From Aeromicrobium marinum DSM 15272 (GTDB lineage: Bacteria; Actinomycetota; Actinomycetes; Propionibacteriales; Nocardioidaceae): 64,000 nucleotides of DNA. The notes under the pieces were generated by a model. That model worked only from the letters and a program-made list of their open reading frames with translations. It did no database searches and was not told where the DNA came from. The position numbers and the translations under genes were made by a program. Position 1 is the first letter of the stretch. Every line of letters starts with the position of its first letter. Shown here one piece after another: positions 35,059 through 45,531 of this stretch. Location: contig NZ_CM001024.1 in the NCBI RefSeq assembly GCF_000160775.2, positions 1,990,709-2,054,708 on the forward strand, written 5' to 3'.

Positions 35059-35082
35059 GATGATCTGTTTTCTCTCTGTCGC

Positions 35083-35526
35083 TTACTGGGAGATCTGCGT
35101 GATCTCGAAGGGCTGGGGCTTCTGGGCGGCATGCGGGTGCTCGGGGCCGGAGTAGACCTTGAGCTTGCCGATGAGCTGGTCACCCAGGCGGTTCTTGGGC
35201 AGCATGCCCCGGACCGACTTCTCGATCGCCTTGCGGGCGTCCTTCTCGAGCAGGTCGCCGTAGGCGATCGACTTGAGGCCGCCCGGGTAGCCGCTGTGCC
35301 GGTAGGCGAGCTTGTCGGTGCGCTTGTTGCCCGACAGGGCGACCTTCTCGGCGTTGACGATGATCACGAAGTCGCCGCCGTCGACGTGCGGGGCGAAGGT
35401 CGCCTTGTGCTTGCCGCGCAGCAGCGTCGCAGCCTGGACCGCGAGACGGCCGAGGACGATGTCTTCGGCGTCGATGACGTGCCACTGACGGGTGATGTCA
35501 GCAGGCTTGGGGCTGTACGTGCGCAC
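35083..35526 (-). CDS. rplM: 50S ribosomal protein L13
   Basis: This 147-residue protein has [19 protein letters not shown] at the N terminus, then [29 protein letters not shown] and [18 protein letters not shown], all typical of L13. The GTG at 35526 is chosen on the basis of the family N terminus, with GAGAAGG upstream. The much longer in-frame upstream ORF covers the leader region. It has a strong promoter at 35671-35700. Confidence 0.97.
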   Translation of the reverse strand: MRTYSPKPADITRQWHVIDAEDIVLGRLAVQAATLLRGKHKATFAPHVDGGDFVIIVNAEKVALSGNKRTDKLAYRHSGYPGGLKSIAYGDLLEKDARKAIEKSVRGMLPKNRLGDQLIGKLKVYSGPEHPHAAQKPQPFEITQISQ

Positions 35527-35670
35527 GGCGGTGACCTTCTCGTTGCAGGGATGTCTGGTGCTGGATGGCTCCGGCGGGGGTCGGTGTCCGCGAGGTCGCA
35601 CACCGACGACTGCGCCACCGGTGGGCGGCTGGTCGTCCGGGCGGGAAACCGCAGGACACAACGACGTACA

Positions 35671-35700
35671 AGACTAACCGCGGATGACCGGTCAGGTCAA
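35671..35700 (-). promoter_or_regulatory. rplM-rpsI-glmM promoter
   Basis: On the minus strand TTGACC (35695-35700) and TAGTCT (35671-35676) are separated by 18 bp, a good match to the housekeeping sigma consensus. The implied start is about 35664, giving a 5' leader of about 138 nt before the rplM GTG. No known leader motif was recognised in it. Confidence 0.7.
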
Positions 35701-35810
35701 AACGAGGCGGCCCGCCGACCCTGTCCTGCCCCGCGATCCCGGGCGGGCTAGGTTGGAGGTGCGTGTCAGACCCGTCACACGCCGCTGTCGATCGTCACAG
35801 GAGACCCATC

Positions 35811-37106
<1,296 letters not shown>

Positions 37107-37109
37107 GCC

Positions 37110-37862
37110 GTGCCGCCCGGGCCGTCCGTCGACCTGTGGTTCGCCGACCGCGGTGAGGGCGAGCCGTTCGTCCTGCTGCACCCCGGCGGGGTGGACTCCC
37201 GCGCCCTCGACCCCCTGCTCGACGGACTGACCGGTCACTACCGCCTGATCACGCCCGACCAGCGGGGCCACGGGCGGACGCCGGACGTCGACGGTCCTCT
37301 GGGCCACGACCTCATGGCCGCCGACACGGCGGCACTCATCGACCGGCTGGGGTGCGGGCCCGTGCACCTGTTCGGGTACAGCGACGGGGCGATCGTCGCC
37401 CTGCACGTCGCTCTCGCCCGACCCGACCTGGTGCGCGACCTGGTGTTCGCCGCGGCGCCGTTCCACCACGAGGGCTGGCACGCCGGTGTGCTCGACGGTG
37501 ATCCGCCGGCGTTCCTGGCAGATTCCTACGGCGAGGTGTCACCGGACGGCCGAGACCACTGGCCCGTCGTGGTGGCCAAGCTGGACCGGATGCACCACGA
37601 GAGCCCGGTCGTCACCACCGAGCAGCTGCACCGGCTGACCCTGCCGGTGCTGGTGGTCCTCGGCGACGACGACGAAGTCCGTCTGGAGCACGCCGTCGAG
37701 ATGTACCAGGCTCTCCCCGACGGTGAGCTGGCCGTCGTCCCCCGCTCGACCCACGCGGTGATCGTCGAGAAGCCGGACCTGCTGGTCCGACTGGTCCGCG
37801 ACTTCCACGATCCCGACAAGGGCGACGGCTACGTGCCGCTCCGCAGGGCCGGACGAGGTTGA
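37110..37862 (+). CDS. alpha/beta hydrolase
   Basis: This 250-residue alpha/beta-hydrolase has [14 protein letters not shown] (oxyanion region), [13 protein letters not shown], a nucleophile elbow [12 protein letters not shown] with Ser near residue 94, an acidic [10 protein letters not shown] and a late [12 protein letters not shown] supplying the histidine. It has no signal peptide. The substrate is unknown. The GTG start lies three bases after the citrate synthase stop, so it is probably co-transcribed with it. Confidence 0.85.
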   Translation: MPPGPSVDLWFADRGEGEPFVLLHPGGVDSRALDPLLDGLTGHYRLITPDQRGHGRTPDVDGPLGHDLMAADTAALIDRLGCGPVHLFGYSDGAIVALHVALARPDLVRDLVFAAAPFHHEGWHAGVLDGDPPAFLADSYGEVSPDGRDHWPVVVAKLDRMHHESPVVTTEQLHRLTLPVLVVLGDDDEVRLEHAVEMYQALPDGELAVVPRSTHAVIVEKPDLLVRLVRDFHDPDKGDGYVPLRRAGRG

Positions 37863-37878
37863 GCCGGCGACCGACCAC

Positions 37879-37884
37879 TACCGT
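37879..37884 (+). promoter_or_regulatory. -10-like hexamer TACCGT for truA (leaderless type)
   Basis: TACCGT ends exactly six bases before the GTG start of truA, with no Shine-Dalgarno between. Confidence 0.45.
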
Positions 37885-37890
37885 GTCCGG

Positions 37891-38679
37891 GTGAGACTGC
37901 GCATCGACCTGGCCTACGACGGCACCGACTTCCGTGGCTGGGCCGTCCAGCCGGGACAGCGCACGGTGCAGGGCGTGATCGAGTCCGCGCTCGGCACGAT
38001 GCTGAGGCTCGACCCCACGCCCACCCTGACGTGCGCCGGCCGCACCGACGCGGGCGTGCACGCCCGCGGACAGGTCGCGCACGTCGACCTCGACACCCAT
38101 CCGGGGGTGCTGGAGCGGCGTCTGCGCCGCTACCTGCCGGACGACATCCGCATCAAGTCCGTCGTGGAGGCGCCACCGGGGTTCGATGCCAGGTTCGCCG
38201 CCACCGAACGTCGCTACGTGTACCGCATGACCGACCACCCCGCGGGCCCCGATCCGTTGGCCCGCCGCATGATCGTGCACCACCCGCGTCCGCTCTCGGT
38301 CGACCTGATGAACGCCGCGGCCGAGCACCTGCTGGGCCAGCACGACTTCGCCGCCTTCTGCAAGAAGCGCGCCGGGGCCACCACGATCCGGACCCTGCTG
38401 GCGCTGCGCACCATCCGTGGTGGCGAGACCATCGCCACCACGGTGCGCGCCGACGCCTTCTGCCACGCCATGGTGCGCTCGCTGATGGGCTGCCTGGTGG
38501 CCGTGGGTGAACGCCGGTTCCCGCCGGAGTTCGCCGCCGAGGTCCTCTCCGGCCGGGTCCGTGACGGCCGCGTGAAGGTGATGGAGCCGCACGGGCTGGT
38601 GCTGGAGGAGGTCAGCTACCCCGCCGACGAGGACATCGCCGCGCGCATCGAGCAGTCCCGACGTCGGCGGGACGAGTAG
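37891..38679 (+). CDS. truA: tRNA pseudouridine38-40 synthase TruA
   Basis: This 262-residue synthase has [20 protein letters not shown], the catalytic aspartate in [17 protein letters not shown] near residue 52, [20 protein letters not shown] and the C-terminal [14 protein letters not shown]. It isomerises uridines 38-40 of the tRNA anticodon arm. In most actinobacteria truA follows rplQ in the same operon. Here it lies 3 kb away and on the opposite strand, with a promoter-like hexamer of its own. Confidence 0.96.
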   Translation: MRLRIDLAYDGTDFRGWAVQPGQRTVQGVIESALGTMLRLDPTPTLTCAGRTDAGVHARGQVAHVDLDTHPGVLERRLRRYLPDDIRIKSVVEAPPGFDARFAATERRYVYRMTDHPAGPDPLARRMIVHHPRPLSVDLMNAAAEHLLGQHDFAAFCKKRAGATTIRTLLALRTIRGGETIATTVRADAFCHAMVRSLMGCLVAVGERRFPPEFAAEVLSGRVRDGRVKVMEPHGLVLEEVSYPADEDIAARIEQSRRRRDE

Positions 38680-38681
38680 TC

Positions 38682-39143
38682 GTGGCCGTCCTGCAGAGCG
38701 CGGGTCTGCTGCTGCACCGGCGCGGCGCGGCCGGCGTCGAGGTGCTGCTCGGCCACCTCGGCGGGCCGTTCTGGGCCCGGCGGCACGAGGCGGCCTGGAC
38801 GATCCCGAAGGGGGTCGTCGAGCCGGACGAGGAGCTCGCCGACACCGCGCGGCGCGAGTTCACCGAGGAGCTGGGCCTGCCCGTCCCACCCGGCCCGTGG
38901 ACCGATCTGGGAGAGGTCCGTCAGTCCCGCAAGACCGTCCGGATCTGGACGATCGAGGCCGACCTGGATCCCCTGGCGGTCGAGCCCGGCGAGTTCGAGA
39001 TGGTCTGGCCGCCCGGGTCCGGCACCGTCCAGCGGTTCCCCGAGCTCGACCGGGTGCAGTGGTTCACCCTCGACGAGGCCGAGCCCGCCCTGGTCGTCGG
39101 TCAACGCGCATTCCTCGCGCGGCTGTCGGCGCTGGCAGACTGA
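38682..39143 (+). CDS. Nudix hydrolase
   Basis: This 153-residue Nudix protein has a complete Nudix box from residue 44, beginning GVVEPDEELADTAR and finishing REFTEELGL, so the metal-binding glutamates are intact. The N terminus (QSAGLLLHRRG) and the WFTLDEAEPAL end match NTP/diphosphate hydrolases. The substrate is unassigned. The GTG start is two bases after the truA stop, suggesting one transcript. Confidence 0.9.
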   Translation: MAVLQSAGLLLHRRGAAGVEVLLGHLGGPFWARRHEAAWTIPKGVVEPDEELADTARREFTEELGLPVPPGPWTDLGEVRQSRKTVRIWTIEADLDPLAVEPGEFEMVWPPGSGTVQRFPELDRVQWFTLDEAEPALVVGQRAFLARLSALAD

Positions 39144-39147
39144 GCCC

Positions 39148-39507
39148 ATGGCCAGCAGCTGGGACGCCGTCGTGGCCTTCGCGACGTCGACCTTCCCCGA
39201 CACCACCGAGTCCGTCACCTACGCGAGCCCCTCGATCAAGGTCAAGGGAAAGCTCGTGGCGCGGCTCCGGCGCGAGGCCGACGCCCCGGGTGCACTGGCC
39301 CTGCGGTGCAGCTCCTCGGACAAGGAGGCACTCGTCAGCGGGGCTGACCCGGCCTTCTTCACCACCCCGCACTACGACGGGTACGACTACGTGCTGGTGG
39401 ACCTCGACCGCGTGGACCCCCGCGAGCTGCTCGAGCTGGTCACCGAGGCCTGGCTGCTCGTCGCCCCGGTCCGGGTGCGGCAGGCGTGGGAGGCGCAGGG
39501 CGCCTGA
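39148..39507 (+). CDS. MmcQ/YjbR family protein
   Basis: This 119-residue protein fits the MmcQ/YjbR fold: WDAVVAFATSTFPDTTES at the N terminus, YASPSIKVKGKLVARL in the middle, DPAFFTTPHYDGYDYV and a C-terminal AWLLVAPVRVRQAW. The family resembles a CyaY-like DNA-binding fold, but no function is established. CAGACT lies six bases before the ATG, so it may also start leaderless within the truA-nudix run. A strong hairpin follows it. Confidence 0.85.
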   Translation: MASSWDAVVAFATSTFPDTTESVTYASPSIKVKGKLVARLRREADAPGALALRCSSSDKEALVSGADPAFFTTPHYDGYDYVLVDLDRVDPRELLELVTEAWLLVAPVRVRQAWEAQGA

Positions 39508-39516
39508 GCGTCCCGC

Positions 39517-39559
39517 CGTCCGGCCCCTGCGACGACCAGGTCGTCGCAGGAACCGGACG
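39517..39559. terminator. bidirectional hairpin terminator
   Basis: An inverted repeat has a 7-bp outer stem (39517-39523 with 39553-39559) and a 10-bp inner stem (39526-39535 with 39541-39550). They are separated by a 2x2 internal loop, with a 5-nt apex. It lies between the convergent YjbR-like gene and the DUF4394 gene and would serve both. No T-tract is present, as is common in high-GC actinobacteria. Confidence 0.75.
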
Positions 39560-39579
39560 GCACGAGCGAGGCGGACCGA

Positions 39580-40428
39580 TCAGCCCTGCACGACCGCGAG
39601 GTCGATGATGTCGGTCCCGAAGTCCCCGACCTCCTCGACCGACCCGGTCAGCAGGTTGATGGTGTACAGGGTGGGCACCCCGCCGACCGGCGTACCGATC
39701 AGGTAGGCCGTGTTCTCGTCGGCCTTGGTGCCGGCGAGCTCGGTGTCGATGTCGAACCCGGTCGCCGAGACCAGATCGATCCCCAGCTTGCCGACGGCGA
39801 CGAGACTGCCGCTGTTGGCCGGGACCTGCATGACCAGCTGGTCGAGTGCGGCGTCGATGTTGTACAGCGTCGTCGCGGTGTCGCCGTTGACGTCGTTGTT
39901 GGTGTAGGCGGACGCCTGGAGGCCGGTCGTGATGACGCCCGGCGTGTAGGCCGTCGAGCCGTCGACGGCCGTGACACCGTCAGGGACCACGTTGTGGCGC
40001 AGGCTCTGACCGGCGTTGCTGATGATGCGGAGGCGGTCCGCGGCGGGGTTGAAGTCCACGTCGAACGCCGTGCCCTGCAGCGCGACGGTCAGCTGGGACA
40101 CCTTGGTGGCCTTCGCGCCGCGCAACGTGTAGACGCCGCCTGCGTCGCCGACGCCGTAGAGCAGCCCGTTCGCGACCCGCTGGTCGATGCCGATGAGCTT
40201 CGCGTCGCCCACGAGGCCGGTGATCGCGACGGACTTGCGCGAGGTCCCCGGCACCAGGGTCTTGAACTCGGCCAGGCGCAGACCGTCGGACGACAGGCCC
40301 ACGGCAGCGGTGTTGCTGGTGCCGGACGACGCTCCGGCCGGCAGGGTGCTGACGCCGGCGACGGCGACGCCGACGACCAGGGTCGCTGCGGCGCCCGCGA
40401 GGGTGGTGGCACGTAGGGGACGGTTCAT
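39580..40428 (-). CDS. secreted DUF4394 protein
   Basis: This 282-residue protein has a signal peptide (basic MNRPLRATT, hydrophobic GAAATLVVGVAVAGV, cut near PAGASS). A DUF4394 beta-propeller-like domain follows with repeated sugar-free motifs (GIDQRVANGLLYGVGD, FDVDFNPAADRLRIISN, YTNNDVNGDTATTLYNID). Function is unknown, and the family is usually exported. GGAGGA lies five bases before the ATG at 40428. An in-frame start at 40530 is rejected because it would destroy the signal peptide. Confidence 0.88.
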   Translation of the reverse strand: MNRPLRATTLAGAAATLVVGVAVAGVSTLPAGASSGTSNTAAVGLSSDGLRLAEFKTLVPGTSRKSVAITGLVGDAKLIGIDQRVANGLLYGVGDAGGVYTLRGAKATKVSQLTVALQGTAFDVDFNPAADRLRIISNAGQSLRHNVVPDGVTAVDGSTAYTPGVITTGLQASAYTNNDVNGDTATTLYNIDAALDQLVMQVPANSGSLVAVGKLGIDLVSATGFDIDTELAGTKADENTAYLIGTPVGGVPTLYTINLLTGSVEEVGDFGTDIIDLAVVQG

Positions 40429-40525
40429 GAGGATCCTCCAGATCGGGCCGGCGGGGATGCCGGCATCATGGGGCCCGGGCCGGGTGAAGACCTCGACCGG
40501 ACGAGGGTCCCGCTCGTCACGCTGC

Positions 40526-40531
40526 CACAAT
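40526..40531 (+). promoter_or_regulatory. -10-like hexamer CACAAT (leaderless type)
   Basis: CACAAT ends six bases before the GTG start of the methyltransferase at 40538. The intervening six bases are G-rich and could also act as a weak ribosome-binding site. Confidence 0.4.
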
Positions 40532-40537
40532 CGGGGG

Positions 40538-41137
40538 GTGGCCGCTCAGTACTTCTCCCCCACGCCCGACAGCGAGGACCGTCGGCGCGACCTGGCCGTC
40601 GAGATGGTCGGTGAGACATGGACCGTGACGACCGGATCGGGGGTGTTCTCCGGGGACGGTCTGGACCACGCGACCGGCGTGCTGCTCGACGAGGTGACGG
40701 TCCGCCCGTCGACCAGCCGCCTGCTGGACCTCGGCTGCGGCTGGGGTCCGCTCGCCCTGGCGGCGGCCCGCACGCATCCGTCCGCCGAGGTGTGGGCCGT
40801 CGACGTCAACGACCGGGCGCGCGAGCTCACGGCACTCAATGCCGAACGGCACGGGCTCGCCGTCCGGGTGGCGTCGCCCGACGGCGTGCCCCCGGAGGTG
40901 CAGTTCGACGCGATCTGGTCCAACCCGCCGATCCGCGTCGGCAAGCAGGCCCTGCACGAGCTGCTGCTGCGCTGGCTGCCGCGCCTGACCCCGGACGGGG
41001 AGCTGATGATGGTGGTGGGCCGCAACCTCGGGGCCGACTCGCTCCACCGCTGGCTCGTCGACCAGGGGTGGCCCACCGAACGTGTCGCCAGCTCGCGCGG
41101 GTTCCGGGTGCTGCGGACGACCCGACCTACAGGCTGA
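40538..41137 (+). CDS. RsmC/RlmG-like class I SAM methyltransferase
   Basis: This 199-residue small methyltransferase has SAM motif I LLDLGCGWGPLALAAA near residue 64 and motif IV WSNPPIRVGK near residue 124. N-P-P-[IFY] is the hallmark of exocyclic-amine (m2G) methyltransferases such as RsmC. LRWLPRLTPDGELMMVVGRN follows. It lacks the N-terminal pseudo-methyltransferase domain of E. coli RsmC, as is usual in actinobacteria. An rRNA m2G target is inferred. It overlaps the convergent DM13 gene by 11 bases. Confidence 0.87.
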   Translation: MAAQYFSPTPDSEDRRRDLAVEMVGETWTVTTGSGVFSGDGLDHATGVLLDEVTVRPSTSRLLDLGCGWGPLALAAARTHPSAEVWAVDVNDRARELTALNAERHGLAVRVASPDGVPPEVQFDAIWSNPPIRVGKQALHELLLRWLPRLTPDGELMMVVGRNLGADSLHRWLVDQGWPTERVASSRGFRVLRTTRPTG

Positions 41138-41651
41138 TCGGCGCCGAACCGAACGAGACGTTGAACCGGTCGCACCAAATGACGGCGCTCTGGATGCCGG
41201 CGAGGTCCCCGTCGAGGGGGATGTCGTAGTTCTGGTCGCCGTCGGTGCCCTTGAGGTCGCCGAGCGGGATCATCCGCACGTCGTTGTACTTGAACCAGTC
41301 GCCGCCCGCGGTCTCCTCGGAGAGCACGACCACGAGGTCGGGTCCGTTGCGGGTGGAGAAGCCTTCCAGACGCAGCACCCTCGAACCGTCGGGCAGTTCC
41401 AGTACCCGGGCGACGCCGCTGGTGGCGTGCTCCTGGGTGATGAACTCGCCCCGGGACAGCTCGACCGGCTCGGCCGGCGGCGCGGGCACCGCCGCGGCCT
41501 CGGCCGGGTCGACGTCGGTGTCAGCCGGCGCGCTCACCGTCGGCAGGGCCTCGACCACGGTCGAGCGGGTCCAGAAGGTCCAGGGCTCGAACACCGCGAG
41601 GCCGGCCGCCAGGGCCACGGCGACGACACCCGCCACGATTGCGCGCTTCAT
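41127..41651 (-). CDS. membrane-anchored DM13-domain protein
   Basis: This 174-residue protein has an N-terminal signal anchor (RAIVAGVVAVALAAGLAVF) and a Pro/Ala/Glu-rich linker to residue ~65. A DM13 domain follows (FITQEHATSGVARVLELP, VLRLEGFSTRNGPDLVVVLS, IWCDRFNVSFGSAPI). The single conserved Cys before RFNVSFG is present. DM13 is proposed to be a redox/cytochrome-like domain. The exact role here is unknown. TAGGCT lies six bases before the ATG. Confidence 0.88.
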   Translation of the reverse strand: MKRAIVAGVVAVALAAGLAVFEPWTFWTRSTVVEALPTVSAPADTDVDPAEAAAVPAPPAEPVELSRGEFITQEHATSGVARVLELPDGSRVLRLEGFSTRNGPDLVVVLSEETAGGDWFKYNDVRMIPLGDLKGTDGDQNYDIPLDGDLAGIQSAVIWCDRFNVSFGSAPISL

Positions 41652-41657
41652 GGGGCC

Positions 41658-41663
41658 AGCCTA
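41658..41663 (-). promoter_or_regulatory. -10-like hexamer TAGGCT for the DM13 gene (leaderless type)
   Basis: TAGGCT on the minus strand ends six bases before the ATG of the DM13 gene, with GGCCCC between and no Shine-Dalgarno. Confidence 0.55.
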
Positions 41664-41736
41664 GTGCCGGGACGCACGAACGGCCCGCCCCGATGGATGA
41701 CCAACCGGTGACGGACCGCTCGCGGTGCAGCAGGTG

Positions 41737-42300
41737 CTACTCGGACTTCGTCTCGTCCTCGGCTGCCGTGTCCGCGGGCGCGTCGTCCGCGGTGGTGTCC
41801 TCGGCGACGGCCGGCGACTCCTCGGTCAGGACCTCGGTCGACTCGGCCTCGGTGACGACGTCGGCGTCGGCCTGCGGCGCCTCCTCGACCGGTGCCGCAG
41901 CGGGAGCGGACTTCTTGGGGGTCTGGTTCTGCGCCGCGAAGGTCTTCTCCTCGACGATCTCGATGACGGCCATGGGGGCGTTGTCGCCCTTGCGCGGCGC
42001 GATCTTCGTGATCCGCGTGTATCCACCGGGGCGGCTGGCCATGGCCGGGCCGATCTCGGTGAACAGGGTGTGCAGGATGCTCTTGTCGCGGATGACCTTG
42101 ACGACCTGGCGGCGGTTGGCCACCGTGTCGGTCTTGGCCTTGGTGATGAGCGACTCGGCGTACGGACGCAGGCGGCGGGCCTTGGCCTCCGTGGTGGTGA
42201 TCTTGCCGTGCTCGAACAGATTCTGCGCGAGGTTGGCGAGGATCAGCCGCTGGTGCGCGGGGCTGCCGCCGAGGCGGGGACCCTTGGTGGGCGTGGGCAT
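41737..42300 (-). CDS. rplQ: 50S ribosomal protein L17 with acidic C-terminal tail
   Basis: Residues 1-~120 are L17: [38 protein letters not shown], and [19 protein letters not shown]. The remaining ~65 residues form an Ala/Glu/Asp-rich, low-complexity acidic tail, so the protein is 187 residues against about 120 in E. coli. Such tails occur in actinobacteria. Their function is unknown. It is the last gene of the alpha operon, 60 bp after rpoA. The gap contains a hairpin. Confidence 0.97.
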   Translation of the reverse strand: MPTPTKGPRLGGSPAHQRLILANLAQNLFEHGKITTTEAKARRLRPYAESLITKAKTDTVANRRQVVKVIRDKSILHTLFTEIGPAMASRPGGYTRITKIAPRKGDNAPMAVIEIVEEKTFAAQNQTPKKSAPAAAPVEEAPQADADVVTEAESTEVLTEESPAVAEDTTADDAPADTAAEDETKSE

Positions 42301-42323
42301 GATGTCTCCGGTTTCAGTGGGAT

Positions 42324-42353
42324 CGGGTCCGTGCGGACGGCAGCGCGGACCCG
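42324..42353 (-). terminator. intra-operon hairpin between rpoA and rplQ
   Basis: An inverted repeat has an 8-bp perfect stem (42324-42331 with 42346-42353). It is extendable by three weaker pairs around an 8-nt loop in the 60-bp rpoA-rplQ gap. No U-tract follows on the transcript, so partial attenuation or RNA processing is more likely than full termination. Confidence 0.45.
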
Positions 42354-42360
42354 AGCGGGC

Positions 42361-43371
42361 TCAGTACTGCTCGTCCTCGGCGAAGCTCGCGTCCTCGTCG
42401 TAGTCGGCGATGACGGCGGACGGGTCGAACCCGGCCGGGCTGTCCTTCAGGGCCAGGCCCATCTCGGCCAGCTTCGCCTTGACCTCGTCGATCGACTTCG
42501 AGCCGAAGTTGCGGATGTCGAGCAGGTCCTGCTCCGAGCGCGTGATGAGCTCACCCACGGTGTGGATGCCCTCGCGCTTGAGGCAGTTGTAGGACCGCAC
42601 CGTGAAGTTCAGGTCCTCGATCGGCAGGGCCAGGTCGGCAGCGAGCTGCTCGTCGACCGGGCTCGGGCCGATGTCGATGCCCTCGGCCTCGACGTTCAGC
42701 TCACGGGCCAGACCGAACAGCTCGACCAGGGTCGACCCGGCCGACGCGATGGCGTCCCGCGGGAGGATCGACTTCTTGGTCTCGACGTCGACCACGAGCC
42801 GGTCGAAGTCGGTCCGCTGCTCGACACGCGTCGCCTCGACCTTGTAGGTGACCTTCAGCACCGGGCTGTAGATCGAGTCGATGGGCATGCGCCCGATCTC
42901 CTCGTCACCGGTCTTGTTCTGCACCGCCGACACGTAGCCGCGGCCCCGCTCGACGACCAGCTCGATCTCGAGCCGGCCCTTGTCGTTGAGGGTAGCGACG
43001 TGCAGGTCCGGGTTGTGCACCTCGACGCCGGCCGGGGGCTCGATGTTGGCTCCCGTGACGACGCCGGCGGTGTCGGCCCGCAGGTACATGACGACCGGCT
43101 CGTCGTTCTCGGAGGAGACGACGAGGTTCTTCAGGTTGAGGATGATCTCGGTGACGTCCTCGGTGACACCGGGGACGGTCGAGAACTCGTGCAGGACACC
43201 GTCGATCTTGATCGAGGTGACGGCCGCACCCGGGATCGACGACAGCAGCGTACGACGCAGCGAGTTGCCGAGGGTGTAGCCGAATCCCGGCTCGAGGGGC
43301 TCGATGACGAACCGCGAACGGAACTCGTCGACGACCTCTTCGGTCAGGGTGGGGCGCTGGGCGATCAGCAT
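42361..43371 (-). CDS. rpoA: DNA-directed RNA polymerase subunit alpha
   Basis: This 336-residue alpha subunit has an N-terminal assembly domain: [31 protein letters not shown] is the alpha signature region, and EVEIRADTAG-type and [19 protein letters not shown] segments follow in the expected order. A flexible linker leads to the C-terminal domain ([35 protein letters not shown]) that contacts UP elements and activators. The last ~25 residues are acidic. It lies in the standard alpha operon between rpsD and rplQ. Confidence 0.98.
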   Translation of the reverse strand: MLIAQRPTLTEEVVDEFRSRFVIEPLEPGFGYTLGNSLRRTLLSSIPGAAVTSIKIDGVLHEFSTVPGVTEDVTEIILNLKNLVVSSENDEPVVMYLRADTAGVVTGANIEPPAGVEVHNPDLHVATLNDKGRLEIELVVERGRGYVSAVQNKTGDEEIGRMPIDSIYSPVLKVTYKVEATRVEQRTDFDRLVVDVETKKSILPRDAIASAGSTLVELFGLARELNVEAEGIDIGPSPVDEQLAADLALPIEDLNFTVRSYNCLKREGIHTVGELITRSEQDLLDIRNFGSKSIDEVKAKLAEMGLALKDSPAGFDPSAVIADYDEDASFAEDEQY

Positions 43372-43426
43372 GTGTGTTCCTTTCCGGGGCCACCACTATT
43401 TGAGGACCCGGTTCGAAGGGGGGTGA

Positions 43427-44035
43427 TCAGATCTTGGAGTAGTACTCCACGATGAGCTGCTCCTGGATCGGCACCGTGATCTGCTCACGGACCGGCTGCT
43501 GGTGCACCAGGATGCGGCCACGGGTGGGCGAGACGTCGAGCCACGCCGGCACCGTGTCGGAGTCGTGGGTCTCACGCGCGATGATGAACGGCGTGGTCTC
43601 CAGGCTCTTGGGCTTGACGTCGATGATGTCGAACTTGCTCACCTGGAAGGACGGGATGTTCGTCTTGACGCCGTTGACCAGGAAGTGACCGTGGGTCACC
43701 AGCTGGCGGGCGTGGCGCCGCGTGCGGGCCAGGCCCGAGCGGTAGACGACGTTGTCCAGACGGCTCTCGAGCATTGTCAGCAGGTTGTCGCCGGTCTTGC
43801 CGGGCCGGCGCGAGGCCAGCTCGTAGTAGCGACGGAACTGCTTCTCGAGCACGCCGTAGGTGTAGCGAGCCTTCTGCTTCTCCTGCAGCTGGGTGCGGTA
43901 CTCGGACTCCTTGATCCGGGTCCGGCCGTGCTGTCCGGGGGGGTACGGGCGACGCTCGAACGCGGCGTCACCACCGACGAGGTCGACGCCGAGACGACGC
44001 GACTTCTTCGTGAGAGGACCGGTGTAACGGGCCAT
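43427..44035 (-). CDS. rpsD: 30S ribosomal protein S4
   Basis: This 202-residue S4 has ARYTGPLTKKSRRLGVDL, the R-x-P-P-G-Q-H-G stretch (YPPGQHGRTR), LEKQFRRYYELASRRPG and the S4 RNA-binding motif LDNVVYRSGLARTRRHARQLV. It lacks the zinc-binding cysteines of the C+ form. It is a primary 16S rRNA binder and, in E. coli, the alpha-operon translational repressor. Whether it regulates here is not shown. Confidence 0.98.
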   Translation of the reverse strand: MARYTGPLTKKSRRLGVDLVGGDAAFERRPYPPGQHGRTRIKESEYRTQLQEKQKARYTYGVLEKQFRRYYELASRRPGKTGDNLLTMLESRLDNVVYRSGLARTRRHARQLVTHGHFLVNGVKTNIPSFQVSKFDIIDVKPKSLETTPFIIARETHDSDTVPAWLDVSPTRGRILVHQQPVREQITVPIQEQLIVEYYSKI

Positions 44036-44065
44036 GGTGGTTGCTCCTAGGGGAAAGTTCGAACG

Positions 44066-44464
44066 TCAGAGACGACGGTGCTTGGGCGGGCGGCAGCCGT
44101 TGTGGGGGCTGGGGGTCACGTCGGAGATGGTGCCGACGTCCAGACCGACACCGCTCAGGGAGCGGATCGCGGTCTCTCGGCCCGAACCGGGGCCCTTGAC
44201 GAACACGTCGACCTTCTTCATCCCGTGCTCCATGGCCTGGCGGCCGGCGGCCTCCGCAGCCATGCCCGCCGCGAACGGCGTGGACTTGCGCGAGCCCTTG
44301 AACCCCACGGTGCCACCGGAGGCCCAGGCGATGACGGCCCCGGACGGATCGGTGATGGTGACGTGGGTGTTGTTGAACGTGCTCTTGATGTGGGCTTCGC
44401 CCTGAACGACGTTCTTCTTCTCCTTGCGACGCACCTTCTTGGTGCCGGCACTCTTGGGAGGCAT
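44066..44464 (-). CDS. rpsK: 30S ribosomal protein S11
   Basis: This 132-residue protein has a basic N terminus ([18 protein letters not shown]), then [39 protein letters not shown] and the C-terminal [18 protein letters not shown], the classical S11 end. ATG 44464 matches the family. An upstream in-frame stretch overlapping rpsM is a shadow. It lies seven bases after rpsM in the alpha operon. Confidence 0.98.
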   Translation of the reverse strand: MPPKSAGTKKVRRKEKKNVVQGEAHIKSTFNNTHVTITDPSGAVIAWASGGTVGFKGSRKSTPFAAGMAAEAAGRQAMEHGMKKVDVFVKGPGSGRETAIRSLSGVGLDVGTISDVTPSPHNGCRPPKHRRL

Positions 44465-44471
44465 CAGGCGA

Positions 44472-44840
44472 TCACTTCTTCTTTCCGGCGACGGTGCGCT
44501 TGGGGCCCTTGCGGGTCCGCGCGTTGGTCTTGGTGCGCTGGCCACGGACGGGCAGGTGCGCGCGGTGGCGACGGCCCTGGTAGCTGCCGATCTCCATCTT
44601 GCGGCGGATGTCCGCCGTGACCTCACGTCGCAGGTCGCCCTCGACCTGGTAGTGGGCCTCGATGTGGTCACGCAGGGCGACGAGCTGGGAGTCGTCCAGG
44701 GCGTGGACCCGGGTGTGGGGATCGATGCCGGTGGCGGCGAGGGTCTCGGTGGCGCGGGTGCGTCCGATACCGAAGACATAGGTGAGTGCGATCTCGATGC
44801 GCTTCTCGCGCGGGAGATCAACTCCTACGAGGCGTGCCAT
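44472..44840 (-). CDS. rpsM: 30S ribosomal protein S13
   Basis: This 122-residue S13 has [20 protein letters not shown] at its N terminus, [17 protein letters not shown], and the basic tail [20 protein letters not shown] that reaches the tRNAs. ATG 44840 is preceded by GGAAGGAA. The 39-residue longer frame is not typical. A 182-bp gap with a hairpin separates it from rpmJ. Confidence 0.97.
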   Translation of the reverse strand: MARLVGVDLPREKRIEIALTYVFGIGRTRATETLAATGIDPHTRVHALDDSQLVALRDHIEAHYQVEGDLRREVTADIRRKMEIGSYQGRRHRAHLPVRGQRTKTNARTRKGPKRTVAGKKK

Positions 44841-44949
44841 AGAGGCAGTTCCTTCCGTTGAGCGAGGTGTGGTCACCTGAGGCGTCCCGGCTGCCTCCAG
44901 GACCGCTGGGGATCCTGAGCCGGGCCCCGGCCTACGCTTCCGGGGGTGA

Positions 44950-44970
44950 CCCGCCACCCTCGGTGGCGGG
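44950..44970 (-). terminator. hairpin between rpmJ and rpsM
   Basis: A perfect 9-bp inverted repeat (44950-44958 with 44962-44970) with a 3-nt loop lies in the 182-bp rpmJ-rpsM gap. No U-tract follows. It could attenuate, protect the infA-rpmJ 3' end, or form part of a regulatory leader for the S13-S11-S4 genes. Confidence 0.5.
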
Positions 44971-45022
44971 AGCGTTCAGATGTTGCGTGGTGCTGGTGAA
45001 GAAGACCTGCTGGGGCTCTGCG

Positions 45023-45136
45023 TCAGCCCTGTCGCTGCTTGTGACGAGGGTTCTCGCAGATCACCATGACGCGGCCGTGGCGACGGATCACCTTGCACTT
45101 GTCACAGATCTTCTTCACGCTCGGGTTGACCTTCAT
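45023..45136 (-). CDS. rpmJ: 50S ribosomal protein L36
   Basis: This 37-codon gene reads [19 protein letters not shown] and continues with a C-x-x-x-x-H segment ending in RHKQRQG. Zinc ligands are Cys11, Cys14, Cys27 and His32, so it is the zinc-binding (C+) form. It lies between infA and rpsM, as in most bacteria. Confidence 0.97.
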   Translation of the reverse strand: MKVNPSVKKICDKCKVIRRHGRVMVICENPRHKQRQG

Positions 45137-45181
45137 GAGAACTCTCTTCGGGTGCAGTGCGTGCGTGATGGACGTGCGTGT

Positions 45182-45403
45182 TTACTTGTAGCGGTAGACG
45201 ATGCGTCCACGGCTGAGGTCGTACGGCGAGAGCTCCACCACGACCCGGTCCTCGGGGAGGATCCGGATGTAGTGCTGGCGCATCTTGCCGCTGATGTGGG
45301 CGAGCACCTTGTGCCCGTTGGCCAGCTCAACGCGGAACATCGCGTTGGGGAGAGCCTCCACCACCGCGCCTTCCATCTCGATGACGCCTTCTTTTTTCGC
45401 CAT
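45182..45403 (-). CDS. infA: translation initiation factor IF-1
   Basis: This 73-residue S1-like OB-fold protein is nearly invariant: [56 protein letters not shown] and the terminal RGRIVYRYK. It occupies the A site during initiation. Its own promoter lies at 45532-45561 and leaves a leader of about 120 nt. The longer in-frame ORF upstream is untranslated leader. Confidence 0.98.
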   Translation of the reverse strand: MAKKEGVIEMEGAVVEALPNAMFRVELANGHKVLAHISGKMRQHYIRILPEDRVVVELSPYDLSRGRIVYRYK

Positions 45404-45531
45404 GAACCTCAGCTTCTCGTGTCGACTTCGTCGGGACGGCCAGCGCACGCACGACAACCCTCCGCTCTCACGGGTCCGGGTGGGGACTGCCTGACGGCAG
45501 GGGAAGGCGCGCCTGTAAAGGCCGACAGGCA

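Noticed and set aside
35527..35661. rplM start extended 45 codons upstream
   Set aside because: The segment is leader sequence between the promoter and the family-typical GTG at 35526.
41652..41736. terminator after rplQ
   Set aside because: No convincing inverted repeat was found in this 85-bp gap.
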